Below, one piece after another: positions 19,310 through 29,806 of a stretch of 64,000 nt of DNA. The stretch comes from Blepharisma stoltei. Its lineage: Eukaryota > Ciliophora > Heterotrichea > Heterotrichida > Blepharismidae. The stretch spans positions 310,001 through 374,000 of the forward strand of contig CAJZBQ010000017.1 of assembly GCA_914767885.1 (NCBI GenBank), read 5' to 3'. Under the pieces are notes generated by a model, which saw nothing but the letters and a program-made list of their open reading frames with translations, had not been told where the DNA came from and searched no databases. Within the stretch, counting starts at the first letter, position 1. Every line of letters starts with the position of its first letter. The position numbers were made by a program, and so were the translations under genes.

Positions 19310-22300
19310 ATGCTAGATTCAAGACTTGAAATTCAGCTATGTAGCTTGATAATGAAGATTGTAGAAGGAGAAAGAAGTGTCGAATATTTAAGGAATCGAC
19401 TGTGCGATTATCCAGATTTCAATCCATATAAAGCATTCGAAAACCTTTCTTTCAGAGATTCAGGAGTTCTCATACCAAGAGACTTCAAAGATTACTTACT
19501 CTCCCTCCTCCGTGAGTGAACAAAAAAATTTTGTTCGCTCACGGAGAGGGGTTAATTTGTTTTTAAAAAAAATTTATATATAAATTTTATTTTTCAAAAT
19601 TTTAAAAACATCCTAATTCACAAAATTGGAAACAAATATTAATTTAATTTATAAAATTTATGTTTTAAAAAACGCAATTTGTTTTAAATTAAACAGAATT
19701 AGCTCTAGATTTCATTATAATAATTATCACTTATATATCAAATTTTTTTTCATAAATTTTTTTTTCTATTAAAAAAATACGTTCACGCTGGGCTTTTGGT
19801 CAAAAAATAAGGATTTTTCTAATGGTTTTGTTCACTCACGGAGGGGGAGTTAGGAGATTAAGATTAAGATTAAGATTACGCTGGGTATTTAAGGTCCCTA
19901 CTACGTCCGAGGTCGCATGCCACGGTTTCCCGTGTGGTGGCAGAGCGTTCACCAAGCCCGGGCCGAAACCCCCGGTTTCTCGGTAGAGGTATTGTCAAGG
20001 GCCGTCTCATACCGGCTTTGCTGACCACCTCCATTTCCAACTTGGATCGTCGCCTAAGTTTACGCCAACTCCGCTTCGTCGTCCGCCAGATCTGCCCATT
20101 GAAGGGCACCTTTTCAACTGGAGAGACCCCCGTTTTGGTGTCTAACTCGCCTCCCCTCTTTTCCGGTCATCCCGAGAAAGAACTCAACAGCTTTCGCCAT
20201 TCGGGGCGAGCCACTAAAGCAGCTTAGGCAGGTAATTCACCCTGCCTCATTTCGGGCACTCACTGGGCTGAGCGCTGCTGGCAAAAAGAAGTCACGAATA
20301 ACTGCCCATGGGTCTGGTCGCAAAAACAGCGGCTCTCGCGCTTAGGCCTCTCGCTTCGAGGTCCCAGACGTTGTTGGGCTAATTCCTGGCTCCAAAAACC
20401 ATGCCCGGATATACATGGGTAACCACCACTGAGAGGGTGGGTCGGTCGCCATACGCCATTTTATGTATATGGGAGTTAGGAGATAAAAGCGCTAAATTTT
20501 CCGATAATGACTTCTATTTACTAGTAAGGCAATACAGCTCTGGACTTAACGGACGGCTAAATCGCGAAGATTTTTTTCAGCTTGTGCTACCATCCACAAA
20601 TAGCATTTCCAGAGATATCGCATTGAGTAGAAGACTTTTCTACCGAGAAACTTTCAGCTACGAAGTCAGCCTAAAATTGTTAATTGAAAAAGAGCTAACT
20701 TTGCAAAGAGAGCTTGAAAATATAAAAGCTGATTTATATAGAGAGCCTGGCTATACAGTTAGAAAAGCGTTTTTAGCGCTTGATAAAGCAGAAAAAGGAT
20801 ATATAAGAGAAGCAGATATAATAGACTTTACAAGAAGATTCGGGCATTATTTAAGCCAGAGTGATATGGATTGCTTTCTTAGAAGAGTTGATACCCAAGA
20901 TGATGGGCTAGTTACTTTTGAAGAATTTCTTGATGTTTTATTGCCTTTGCATAGCAGCAATCTTGGGGCTTCTGCACTCAGCAAGTCATACCAAAACTTC
21001 GGAAAATCAAATGGAAGCCCAGAAAAACCATACGAAAATCTAATTCCCCCTTATAAATAAATTTTTTTATTTAAAGAAATCCCTATTCGCAAAAATTGGA
21101 AAGCAAATATTTATTTAATTTGTAAAATTCAAAATTAAACAGAATTAGCTAGAGATTTCGTTATATTAATTGTCACTTATATATCAAATTTGAAAAATAC
21201 CTATTTTGGCCCACCCTCCATGAGTGGAAAAAAATGTTTTGCTCGCTCATGGAGGGTGAGAGTAAGTAAATCATATGAAAATTTTAATAGGCCATCACCA
21301 AAACAAGAAGAAAGTCATCAGGAACCAGAAATACCAAAAAAGAAAGAAGAGGAGCCTATAAAGTTTAATGGTGAGTCTGAAGATAAAGTAGAGCAAGGAG
21401 GAGATTCATCTGACCAAGATAAGAGGCTAGAATTAAACGAAGATTGGATTAATTGGATTAATTAGTTTTAGCGGGTCACGGAGGTTTATTTCAGCCTCTA
21501 CCCAGCGCTGCCAGCTTCAGGCTTGCGCCCTATGCACCGGCTCTGTAGCTCACTCCATTTTCTGTCGACGTCACCAAAAATGGTGACGTCGCCATCTAAC
21601 AGGGAGACTCACCCAGGTACTCCTTGATCAGGGTCTAGTGACCCGGCGCCGTCCTTTCTGGGGAGGGGGAAAAGTAGCCTCCCGGAATCTCCTTCAGGTC
21701 CCCTAAGCTCCACTACAAGCTTCCTCACTTTCCTTCTAGTCCTGAAGTTTGACTCCTGATACATCGGCTCTGGTCTTCTTGTCTTTGTGAGAGGTAAAAA
21801 ACCTTGTCGTGGTGTCCCGACCAAGGTAAAAAAAACCCACCCTGGACACAATATCCAGGCCCCGTTTACTTCTTAACCCCGTAGTCCCTGAGGGTACAGG
21901 AGAAGGACGGGTCGGATGGCTCGCCATTTTTAATTGTGTGTTTAAACGAAGAAGATTTAGACAATTTAGAAGAAGAAAAAGAAGATCTTTTATCCCCTGA
22001 AAACCAAATTTTAAGTCCAAAATTCAATCAAAAAGAACTCACTGTTGGAGATCTACAAAATATGCAAAACTATGAAACCCCAGAAAAAGAGTCAGAAAAT
22101 GTATTAAAATTCATTATAAAATGTATATTATAATAAAAAGTCAGGTCCCCTTTATTAAAGATATATTATCTCTAATATGTCAGCGTCATTTCTAAATCAA
22201 TTTATTGATAAATACAAAGAGAAGCTGAGCCAAAAAAGCTTTATTCAGAAACTTCAATTGAAAACGAAGTTTCAAACTTTCTCATTTTGCAGCTTCTTTG

Positions 22301-23280
22301 TGAGCGCAGAATCGAATACTACCGCCAAAACCTCGCTATGATGAAAGAATTCTCTCTCCCAAAATTCTTCGAGTTAATCGATAAAAGTGGCCAAGGAGAA
22401 ATCCTTATTTCTGATATGGACGAATTTTTAAAAGATCTCGGCGTTGACCCTACAAATGACGATTTATGGATTTTATTTAAAAGATTTGGCAATAAAGATA
22501 TCGTCATGAAGCTATCGCTAGATGCCATAAAAGACATCATAAACCCTAAAGCTGAAGAATACCAATTCATGACGGCTGAAAAAGAAGACTGGAGCTTTTC
22601 AGAAGAATGTTTACTCCCCCCATCCGTGAGCAAACAAAAAAATTTTGTTCGGTTAAATTTTTTTTTTTAAAAAAATTTATTATTAAATTTAAAGAATTTT
22701 TTTTTTTTTCGAAATTTAAAAAAATCTCACTTCTGAAAATTGGAAGGCAAATATTGTAAAATTTATGTTTTAAAACGAAATTTGTTTTAAAATTACACAG
22801 AATTAGCTCGAGATTTCATGATAATAGTTATCACTTATATATCAAAATTTTTTCCATAAAAAATTGTTCTATTAAAACAAATTTTTGTTTGCTCGCAGAG
22901 GGTGGGTTTTTGGGGCAAAAAATAAGGATTTTTTAATGGTTTTGTTCACTCACGGAGGGGGGGAGTTAAGAAAAATCGTAGAGCTTTTTGCTGTTATTTT
23001 TGATACTGAAAGAAAAATTGAGGACAAAAGAAATGAACTAAATTCATTGCCTGACGCAGATATCGGGATGAGATTTAATGCAATTGATGCTGATGGGGAT
23101 GGAGAAATAAATGATAACGACTTAATGGCTGCTCTTGACAGAGTAGGAATCCAAACTACTAGTTTTGATAGGAAATTATTGCTAGCTAGATACTCAAATA
23201 GCTTGGAAAGAAATATTTCCCTTGAAGACTTCTCAAAAGAAGTCCTCCCAATTATCCCTAATGATGAAGATGCTTTTTAA
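19310..23280 (+). CDS. Multi-EF-hand calcium-binding protein, heavily interrupted by IESs
   Basis: Six segments join at TA sites into exactly 598 codons. EF-hand loops seen: D-K-A-E-K-G-Y-I-R-E-A-D (degenerate), D-T-Q-D-D-G-L-V-T-F-E-E, D-K-S-G-Q-G-E-I-L-I-S-D and the canonical D-A-D-G-D-G-E-I-N-D-N-D near the C terminus. Between the two EF-hand pairs is a disordered acidic linker (Q-E-E-S-H-Q-E-P-E...). EF-hand pairs suggest a calcium sensor, possibly of the cortex or cilia. More than half of the genomic span is removable DNA. The specific family is not recognised. Confidence 0.85.
19497..19852. mobile_element. IES: family A MITE, inner element of a nested pair
   Basis: The left end CTCCCTCCTCCGTGAGTG is followed at once by its inverse, giving a palindromic terminus. 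The right end is TTCACTCACGGAGGGGGAG. The core is close to the copy at 22612. The right TA (19851) is shared with the adjoining retroposon. Confidence 0.9.
19845..20484 (-). mobile_element. Type D2 retroposon with 14-bp target duplication
   Basis: GGGAGTTAGGAGAT occurs at 19845-19858 and 20471-20484. The duplicated site overlaps the outer end of the preceding MITE, so this element inserted into the MITE edge. Next to the left copy is a microsatellite tail (TAAGAT)n, so the element runs on the minus strand; its 5' head reads AAAATGGC. The body is about 600 bp and GC-rich. A diverged relative is at 42731. Removing 19497..20478 joins K-D-Y-L-G-D-K-S-A-K in frame. Confidence 0.88.
21041..21264. 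mobile_element. IES: short family A MITE in the EF-hand gene
   Basis: 222 bp removed. The right end GCTCGCTCATGGAGGGTGAG and left TTCCCCCTTATAAA are family A. The junction reads P-Y-E-N-L-S-K-S-Y-E-N-F. Confidence 0.85.
21433..21952 (-). mobile_element. IES: type D1 retroposon with 11-bp target duplication
   Basis: TTAAACGAAGA occurs at 21433 and 21942. The left copy is followed by a tandem ATTGGATTA-like tail. The body shares blocks with 11382 and 30888 (TTTATTTCAGCC; ACCAAAAATGGTGACGTCG). Excision at the TA within the duplication gives L-E-L-N-E-E-D-L-D-N in frame (509 bp removed). Confidence 0.88.
22102..22214. other. IES in the EF-hand gene
   Basis: 111 bp removed. The junction reads E-S-E-N-V-Q-R-E-A-E-P-K. 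The ends are AT-rich and weakly inverted. Confidence 0.7.
22612..22968. mobile_element. IES: family A MITE, well-preserved copy
   Basis: 355 bp removed. Left end ACTCCCCCCATCCGTGAGCAA, right end TTCACTCACGGAGGGGGGGAG. An internal reversed terminus (TTTGCTCGCAGAGGGTGGG) is also present. The junction reads S-E-E-C-L-R-K-I-V-E-L. Confidence 0.92.
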
Positions 23281-23316
23281 TTAACTATTCTTAGTTTATA
23301 ATAATTTTCTTAGGTT

Positions 23317-25999
23317 TTAAGAAAATGACTTTATTGCCTTGCCCTCACATAATAGATTCAGCCCATAAGACTGGATAGGCTTCTCTACAGGACCTTTTGG
23401 CTTAAAAAGTAATGAAAAATTCCCAGTATCAATTTCAATATGTTTTTTCTTTTTACTAGCAAAATGATAGTCTACCATAACTTTAATAGTATCTTCCATA
23501 ACTAAATGGACAAGCTCTTCAGTTACTTGTGTAGAATAATCCATAGCTGGGCTCGCATTTACTTCAATAAGCCATGGATTATTATTGTCATCAATCATTA
23601 TGTCAAACCCAAACAGCTCAGATGAATTTTTCCGATTATCAATCATATCTTGTACACATTCCAATGAGTGTTTTACAATATTTTTTATTCTTGGTTTAAT
23701 ATCTTCTTCTCATAGGTCTCTGCCTGTTTCTTCTCTTAAATATTCTGCAAATTCTTCGGAATGCCACATACAGCCTTCAATTTCTGAAGAATAAAATAGC
23801 TCAGAATTTTTTTGGATTGAGTTATTGGTAAGATGCACATAGTTGTTGCTTAAATCGTCAAAGGTGAAGTCTTCAACGCCAAATCTTAAGTAGCAGCGCT
23901 CATAAAATCAGACTGTTAAGGGATTTCAGCATGTAACTAAAACCCATTGACGAATATCAAATTTTTTTCTTAATATTAATTTGGGATTTTCTATGTATTT
24001 TTGAACGACCCATCCTCCTTCTTTTTGGATATGATTTTGAATATCTGAAAGATTGTTGTAGCAGTTTATACCTCTGCCACGTGATAGGCCTGCAGGTTTT
24101 ACTATTCAAATATTGAGGCAGCCGTTTATATTGAACTGTGGAAATTTTTGCATCATGAGTTGAGCGATTTCTCGGGCTTGTTGGAGTAGGTGAGGGTTTT
24201 CTAGCCCTGAAAGATCTTCATCTTTGGTGTTGTCAGAAATTATTGCTCATTCATCTTCTTTTATCCAAAATTTAATGAATTTGAATATCAAAAATACCCT
24301 ATTTTAACTTTTAATTATTTTTTTTAAAAAAAAATGCCAGAATTGGGTATACCAAGTTCCCATCCATCAATATTCGGATCATCAACTAGCTCATCCAAGT
24401 CTTTTAGTCGTCTTTGACATATAGAAATCGCTATCCTTAATTTCTCTTCTTTAATCTTTATTCCAGATAGTGCTTTTTTCAATAGTGCTTCAGCCCTCAA
24501 AGCTTTGAATTCTGTAATAAAATCGTCAAGTTCTGGCTGCTCACTTACCTCAAAACATCTAGGATAAAATGTATCAATATCAACATTGCAAAATCATATT
24601 AAATTTTTCAGATTTTTAGATAATCCTGCCTTTGTGGTTATCGTAGTGCTCTCATCAAAATGATTACAAAGCTGATGCTCTTGTAGATTTGGAAAATCAA
24701 TGTCTTTTCTTCGAACTGTCCAAATAAGATCAAAACAAGGGCTATTTACGTCTGGATTTTCAAATCAGTCTTACTATTTGATGATTACCTCTATCAAGCA
24801 ATGCTTTTCTTATATCAGGATAAGTCCCATTTATCACAAAAATTTTATCTTTTTCGCTGAGCTTGTATTTTTTTCTGAAAATTGAGATGTCTGTAATTGT
24901 GCACCCAGGCCATCTTTTGGGGACCTGGACAAGTCTTTGGAGGATTTTTTCGTCAGATTTTTTAGGCTTTTTGACTGGAGATTGCTGAGGAGCTGGTAGT
25001 TCTTCTTTAGATACCACATTGGTTTTGACTTTATTTAAAACTGATTCTTTTAAAGCTTGCCTCATCCTTAATTCTCTATCTTTTGCTTCTGACTCCTTTT
25101 TAGCCTCTATCATTTTTCTTTCTGCTAATTGATTTAGGTGTTCTTGAGCTCTTCTAAATATCTTTTCTGCTGCTTCTCTTGCTAATTTCTGCTTAATTTT
25201 ATCATCTTCTGCAGGCTTAAAAGGGGTCTGTGGTTTTGGTTTTGGTTTATTTACATTTACAAAGGATGCATATTTTGATGCTTTTAGTTCAGCGATTTCA
25301 CTTTCTGATAAATTATTTGAATTAATCATACTTGAAATGGTAGGGTTAAACAATTTTGAGGAGACATTGACAAATCCTAGATCTTCTTTAAGCTTCTTCA
25401 TATTATTCAATTTCTTTTGCTCTTCTATTTCTTTTAATTGCTGTTTATATTTATTATTTTCTTGAAGAGTTTCGAGGAGAGTGTGATATCTTGATCTATA
25501 ATATAATTTCTATATATAAATGTTTGCAAAAAATATTAATGACTTAACTGCTTTTTTGGCTTATTCATATATAGATAAAGGAATAATTTTGAAAATTATT
25601 CGATTTTTGACTGGATTCACTAAAATCCTCAGTTTTGAATTTGTCATCATTTTCTTCTTCTTTTGCATTTTCACATACAGTTTTTGGCCTTTCTTCTTTG
25701 CTATTATTAACTTCGTTTCGTTTTAAAATTAAAGAAGCTAGTCTTTGTCTGGTGATTTCAAGTTTTTGTTTTTCTTGCTCGAGGTCTTGAAGCCTCTGGT
25801 CCTTTTTTTCTTTCAAAGTTTTAAGATATTTAATGTTGCGCTCATGGAAGTTAATATTTTTTGAAGATGGAGCATCAGTTGATCTATTGCGAGGTCTCAG
25901 CTGAAAATTTGGAGGGGATGTGGTGCTTGAGTGAGTCTTGTATTCAATAACTCGAAGCTGAGGTCTACCTTGCCTTTCTGTGATTACTTCTTCAGACAT
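23317..25999 (-). CDS. TTLL3: Tubulin tyrosine ligase-like protein, TTLL3/8 group (tubulin glycylase)
   Basis: Joining two IES sites and one small intron gives 834 codons. The N-terminal 250 residues are a charged coiled coil. The TTLL core then shows [32 protein letters not shown], the ATP-grasp [28 protein letters not shown] and [10 protein letters not shown], ending [10 protein letters not shown]. These are the ATP and metal sites of the family, and the K-x-L-x-K-N-L type motif points to the initiating glycylase subgroup. The enzyme would glycylate tubulin in cilia. Several Trp are TGA. Confidence 0.88.
24286..24349. other. Short IES in the TTLL3-like gene
   Basis: 62 bp removed, nearly all A/T with a run of T8 and A9. 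The junction reads [13 protein letters not shown]. Confidence 0.78.
24770..24788 (-). other. Probable 19-nt intron in the TTLL3-like gene
   Basis: The frame on the two sides differs by one base. Removing GT...AG of 19 nt (minus strand, GTAATC...AGTAAG) gives L-L-D-R-D-W-F-E-N-P-D, matching the TTLL3 R-G-W-x-E-N region. A 15-nt GT..AG also fits inside it but would not fix the frame. A sequencing error is the alternative. Confidence 0.5.
25497..25598. other. IES in the TTLL3-like gene
   Basis: 100 bp removed. The junction S-S-Q-K-S-N-R-S-R-Y-H-T lies in the disordered/coiled N-terminal region. The interior has TAA stops on the minus strand. Confidence 0.72.
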
Positions 26000-26309
26000 T
26001 TAAATATGGAATCTTTATAATTCATAAGAATATTAAATTTGTGAAAATTAAGGCAAGAAAGATTATGATTTATTCAGTATTTTTATTTGATTATTAAAAA
26101 TAAATTAACAATATTATAAGGTTTAATTAGTTAAGATTTGTGTATAATCCAAAAATGGTTAACATTATTATTAGTCTCTAGAGGAAAAAAGTCCCAACCT
26201 TTCAAGTTTTTTCCTTACTCTCTTATTAGAAAATTTTATTATTTTTTGTTCGATTATTTATTTTCAAACTGTTTTTTTAAATAAAAATTATGTTAACTAT
26301 TTTTATTTC

Positions 26310-26777
26310 CTAGGAATGAGCTAGATCTCCAGTTAATGCTGGCTGCAATTTCGTTTTAATCCTGAATTTCATAGGATTTTGAGACGAATTTTTAATATTT
26401 TCAGCACTCACATTAAGTTGTGACTCATACTTATTTTTTGAGTCTAATAAATTTGGCTTCAAGATCTTCTTAGTTAACGATTTATATTTAAGCATAGGTC
26501 TTGTATATGGAAATTGTGGAGTCTTATCTCTAGTTGGTGGTTTAGGGCTCTGAAGCCTAAGTTTAGTAGGAGTAATTGAAGATCTCGCAAATAAATTTAA
26601 ATCCGTCGCATTTTTCCCTGACATGTTAACACTTGAATGCCCATCTGCTGAGCTTGCATTTGTTGAAAGTGATGGTGTAGCCTTTTTTAAATCATTAGTA
26701 ATGTTCTTCACAACCAATTTTGGGCTATTTGTGCAGAGAAAATCCCATTGATCATCATCAAGTTCATGCTTTTTCAT
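26310..26777 (-). CDS. Hypothetical disordered basic protein, 155 residues
   Basis: An uninterrupted frame starting M-K-K-H-E-L-D-D-D-Q-W-D-F-L. The rest is Ser/Thr/Pro/Lys-rich low-complexity sequence with no visible domain. It stands alone between a divergent neighbour (phosphodiesterase) and the TTLL3-like gene. The spacers 26000-26309 and 26778-27089 hold nothing I can identify. Confidence 0.6.
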   Translation of the reverse strand: MKKHELDDDQWDFLCTNSPKLVVKNITNDLKKATPSLSTNASSADGHSSVNMSGKNATDLNLFARSSITPTKLRLQSPKPPTRDKTPQFPYTRPMLKYKSLTKKILKPNLLDSKNKYESQLNVSAENIKNSSQNPMKFRIKTKLQPALTGDLAHS

Positions 26778-27089
26778 TTTATTATTGTGACGCTATGTTT
26801 AAAAGAGCTTATTATATTCTATCCATTTTCCTCAATTTTAAGTAAGAAATTGGCTGAAAATTCCCAAAGATTAATTTGCCTTGTATATGACTAAATCTCC
26901 TAGATAATAAAAATGCTGCTTATTTATATTTCAATAACATTCTTTTCTGCATTAATTATTAAAAAAAGTAATTATTTTTTTAATTGAGATAAGAACTATT
27001 AAATATTCGGCAGAGAAATTTTTATATAGCTAATAGGATCCATATTCAAATTTTCTCTACTGAATTTTGCTATTAAAAGTTTAGGACCA

Positions 27090-28769
27090 ATGTGGCTTCT
27101 AACAGTTCTCGTTTCTATTGCAATAGCAAAACAGACTCCAGCACCTTATTTACAAAACTTGAAACGTCCTCTTAATATCGCTCACAGAGGTGCAAGTGGC
27201 TATATCCCTGAACATACTTTGCAAGCTTATGACGTTGCAGCTTATATGTCAGCCGACTATATAGAGCCTGACTTGAACCCTACAAAAGATTTTCACTTGG
27301 TCATTAACCATGACAATCTTTTAAATGAAACCTCCAATGTGGAGTTACTCCCTCAATTTGCATACCTGCGCACTACAAAAACAATCCAAACCTATGAAGG
27401 TAATATTACAGAAACTGGCTGGTTTATTGAAGACTTTACACTAGAACAAATTAAGCAGCTCAGAGCTAAACAAAGACTGTCATTTAGACCTAAAACTTTT
27501 AATTACCTGCTTGAAAAAATCACAATTGATGAAGCATTAGTTTTCCCTCTGTAAGTGGATTTTTCCCATTTGAAACACCTGGCCATGGACTTTCTGTAGA
27601 GGATCAAGACAAAGTTGCAGGCACAGAATCAGCTTATGCTGAGAAAGAGCAAGTGGATAACAAGTCACAAACCTACACACTCTAACGGCACGGACCGTCA
27701 AAATGTTACTTGCAACAACAGGAGAGGAGGACTCTGGAACCTGGAGAATGGGAGCAGTACACTAAGTCAGTTAGTCGCTATACTGTCTCGCGACGGCCTC
27801 AAATAAGCTTATTAATTCAGATCGGTATACCGATCAAATTCTGATCAAAAATTAAGTAGTTAATGATAGCGATAACGATGAAGCATTAGAATGGGCAATC
27901 AAAGAAAACGAAAACAGAAAAAGAAATAAAAAAAACTTAGTTGGGGCTTATATTGAATTAAAAAATCCTACTTATTATAATTCTAACTCCCCATCCGTGA
28001 GTGAACAAAGCCATTGGAAAAATCCTTATTTTTGCCCGAAAACCCACCCTCTATGAGGAAAAAAAAATTATTTATCAAAAAAATATTTTGATATATAAGT
28101 AATAATTAGTATGATGAAATCTCTAGCTAATTCTGTTTAATTTTAAACAGCTTGCATTTTAAAACATAAATTTACAAATTATATTAATATCTACTTTCCA
28201 ATTTTTGCGAATAGGGATTTTTTTAATTTTGAAAAAAAATTCACTATCAAATTTATATATAATTTTTTTTAAAAAAAAATTAACCCCCTCCATGAGCAAA
28301 CAAAAATTTACGGATGGAGATTAAAGGTTTTCCAGTCCAACAAATGCTACTTAATACACTAAAGAAGTTTGGAATAGATGATATAAAAGGTGCAAATGAA
28401 AAATGTCCAATTATTTTACAGTGTTTCGAATTAGAAACTTTAGAATTTTTTTCAAAAGAAACTGATCTTCCATTAGTCTATTTAATTGACTCAGGCTCAG
28501 GCCTGCCATATAATATGACTGAGTATGCTAGTATAGTCCATGGGGTCGGCCCTGATATAGGGTTTATTTTTAATACAAAGTATGATAGCACTGGTTTTGT
28601 GGCTTTGGCACATCAGAACAATTTATTTGTTCATCCATGGACTATAAGAGATGATACTTTACCAGCAGGTTTTACAGCTAAGCAGGTTTATTTGAAGCTT
28701 TTGTATGAAAATATTGATGGTATCTTTACAGAGTTCCCAGATAGTGCAAATACATATTTTAACCTATAA
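27090..28769 (+). CDS. Secreted glycerophosphodiester phosphodiesterase
   Basis: Three segments join at TA into 331 codons. The N terminus M-W-L-L-T-V-L-V-S-I-A-I-A is a signal peptide. The GDPD signature follows: L-N-I-A-H-R-G-A-S-G-Y-I-P-E-H-T (catalytic His and Arg), D-Y-I-E-P-D-L (metal-binding Glu/Asp) and V-I-N-H-D-N-L. The C terminus has the family's V-H-P-W-T-I-R-D and G-I-F-T-E-F-P-D. The enzyme hydrolyses glycerophosphodiesters to glycerol-3-phosphate and an alcohol, probably in the secretory or food-vacuole pathway. Length and motif order fit the family. Confidence 0.92.
27528..27889 (+). mobile_element. IES: retroposon-like insertion with 13-bp target duplication
   Basis: GATGAAGCATTAG occurs at 27528 and 27877. 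Excision at the TA inside the repeat (27538 to 27887, 349 bp) gives T-I-D-E-A-L-E-W-A-I-K-E-N. The tail before the right copy is TTAA-rich (ATTAAGTAGTTAATGATAGCGATAAC). An internal palindrome GATCGGTATACCGATC lies near 27821. The family is not obviously related to the others. Confidence 0.85.
27984..28323. mobile_element. IES: family A MITE in the phosphodiesterase gene
   Basis: 338 bp removed. The left end CTCCCCATCCGTGAGTGAAC runs into CAAAGCCATTGGAAAAATCC, the family sub-terminus. The right end is CCCCCTCCATGAGCAAAC...ACGGATGGAGAT, a degenerate palindrome. The junction reads Y-Y-N-S-K-G-F-P-V-Q-Q. Confidence 0.9.
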
Positions 28770-28822
28770 TCTTAATTAAGGTTAATTAGCCATACATTTT
28801 ATTAGTAAAAGAATTATAATAC

Positions 28823-29527
28823 ATGAGCTTAAATGTATTGAAATCTAGTCTTGAAACTGCTTTAGAAGCAGCTAGAAGTATAAAAGACGCAGAAAGAATT
28901 GGAATTTATATCAAAAATTTATACCCTTATTTAGGACTTTGGTCACCTCAAAGGAAATCTTTACAAAAAAGCTTTATAGAAGAGACTAAGAATCTTAATC
29001 AGCGTCAAATTTTTGAACTAGTAGATTGGCTTTGGGGAAAAGAATACAGGGAATATCAATATATTGCAACTGATATGCTAATTGAAAATTTAGAAAAACT
29101 TGAAATAGAAAACGTTGATTACTTATTAAATGTTGTACACATAAAGCCTTATTGGGATTCTGTAGATTATATGACTTTAGTTATAAATAAAATTATCAAG
29201 AAAAGTTTATCTTTGGATCCTGATGCTCAGAAAATTATGGATAATTCGATTATTCATTCGAATTTATGGGTTAGAAGAGTTGCAATTACACATCAGCTAG
29301 GATGAAAGCAGCTAACAGATACTAAAAGATTATTTGGCTATATAACTTCTCAAGCTCATGATAAAGATTTTTTTATTAGAAAAGCTATTGGGTGAGCGTT
29401 AAGAGATTTTGCAAAATTTAACCATGAAGAAGTTTATAAATTTGTTGATGAAAATAAGTCTATTTTGTCTGGCCTTTCATATAGAGAAGCTACTAAGCAT
29501 CGTTTGAAATACTCTAATAAAACTTAA
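28823..29527 (+). CDS. AlkD-like DNA alkylation repair protein, copy 1
   Basis: 235 codons without IES, with Trp as TGA at two places after residue 160. HEAT-like helices carry the AlkD family landmarks: L-W-S-P-Q-R-K-S, W-L-W-G-K-E-Y-R-E-Y-Q-Y-I-A, K-P-Y-W-D-S-V-D, N-L-W-V-R-R-V-A-I-T-H-Q-L-G and D-F-F-I-R-K-A-I-G-W-A-L-R-D. AlkD-type glycosylases remove alkylated bases such as N7-methylguanine and N3-methyladenine without base flipping. The conserved Trp and the W-D-S-V-D Asp of the active site are present. A paralogue follows directly, so this is a tandem duplication. Confidence 0.9.
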
Positions 29528-29806
29528 ATTCTTTCTTTATTAATAATTATTTTATTGAAATATTTATTTTTTGATCCAATTTTTAAATGCCAATAAAAGA
29601 ATTTGATAATTTTATTAAAGAAAAATGTGAGAAAAGTCAATCTTTGCTATCATCCATTTTAATAATAAACTATTCATTTCTATACCATTGTTAAGTGAAA
29701 CTATGATATCTGAGATTTCTGGTTGGGCTAGGAATTTGGAAATTAGCTTGATAAATGTGAGATTTGTCATGTGAAAAGGAATAGCGTTATATAAATAAAA
29801 TCATCA

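Noticed and set aside
19859-19880. TAAGAT repeats as a possible telomere or chromosome breakage site
   Set aside because: Only about three units, adjacent to a target-site duplication, and unlike known ciliate telomere repeats; a retroposon tail explains it.
19934-20227. Open frame of 97 codons in GC-rich DNA
   Set aside because: Chance frame in the D2 element; the homologous copy at 42731 has it broken, so it is not under coding selection.
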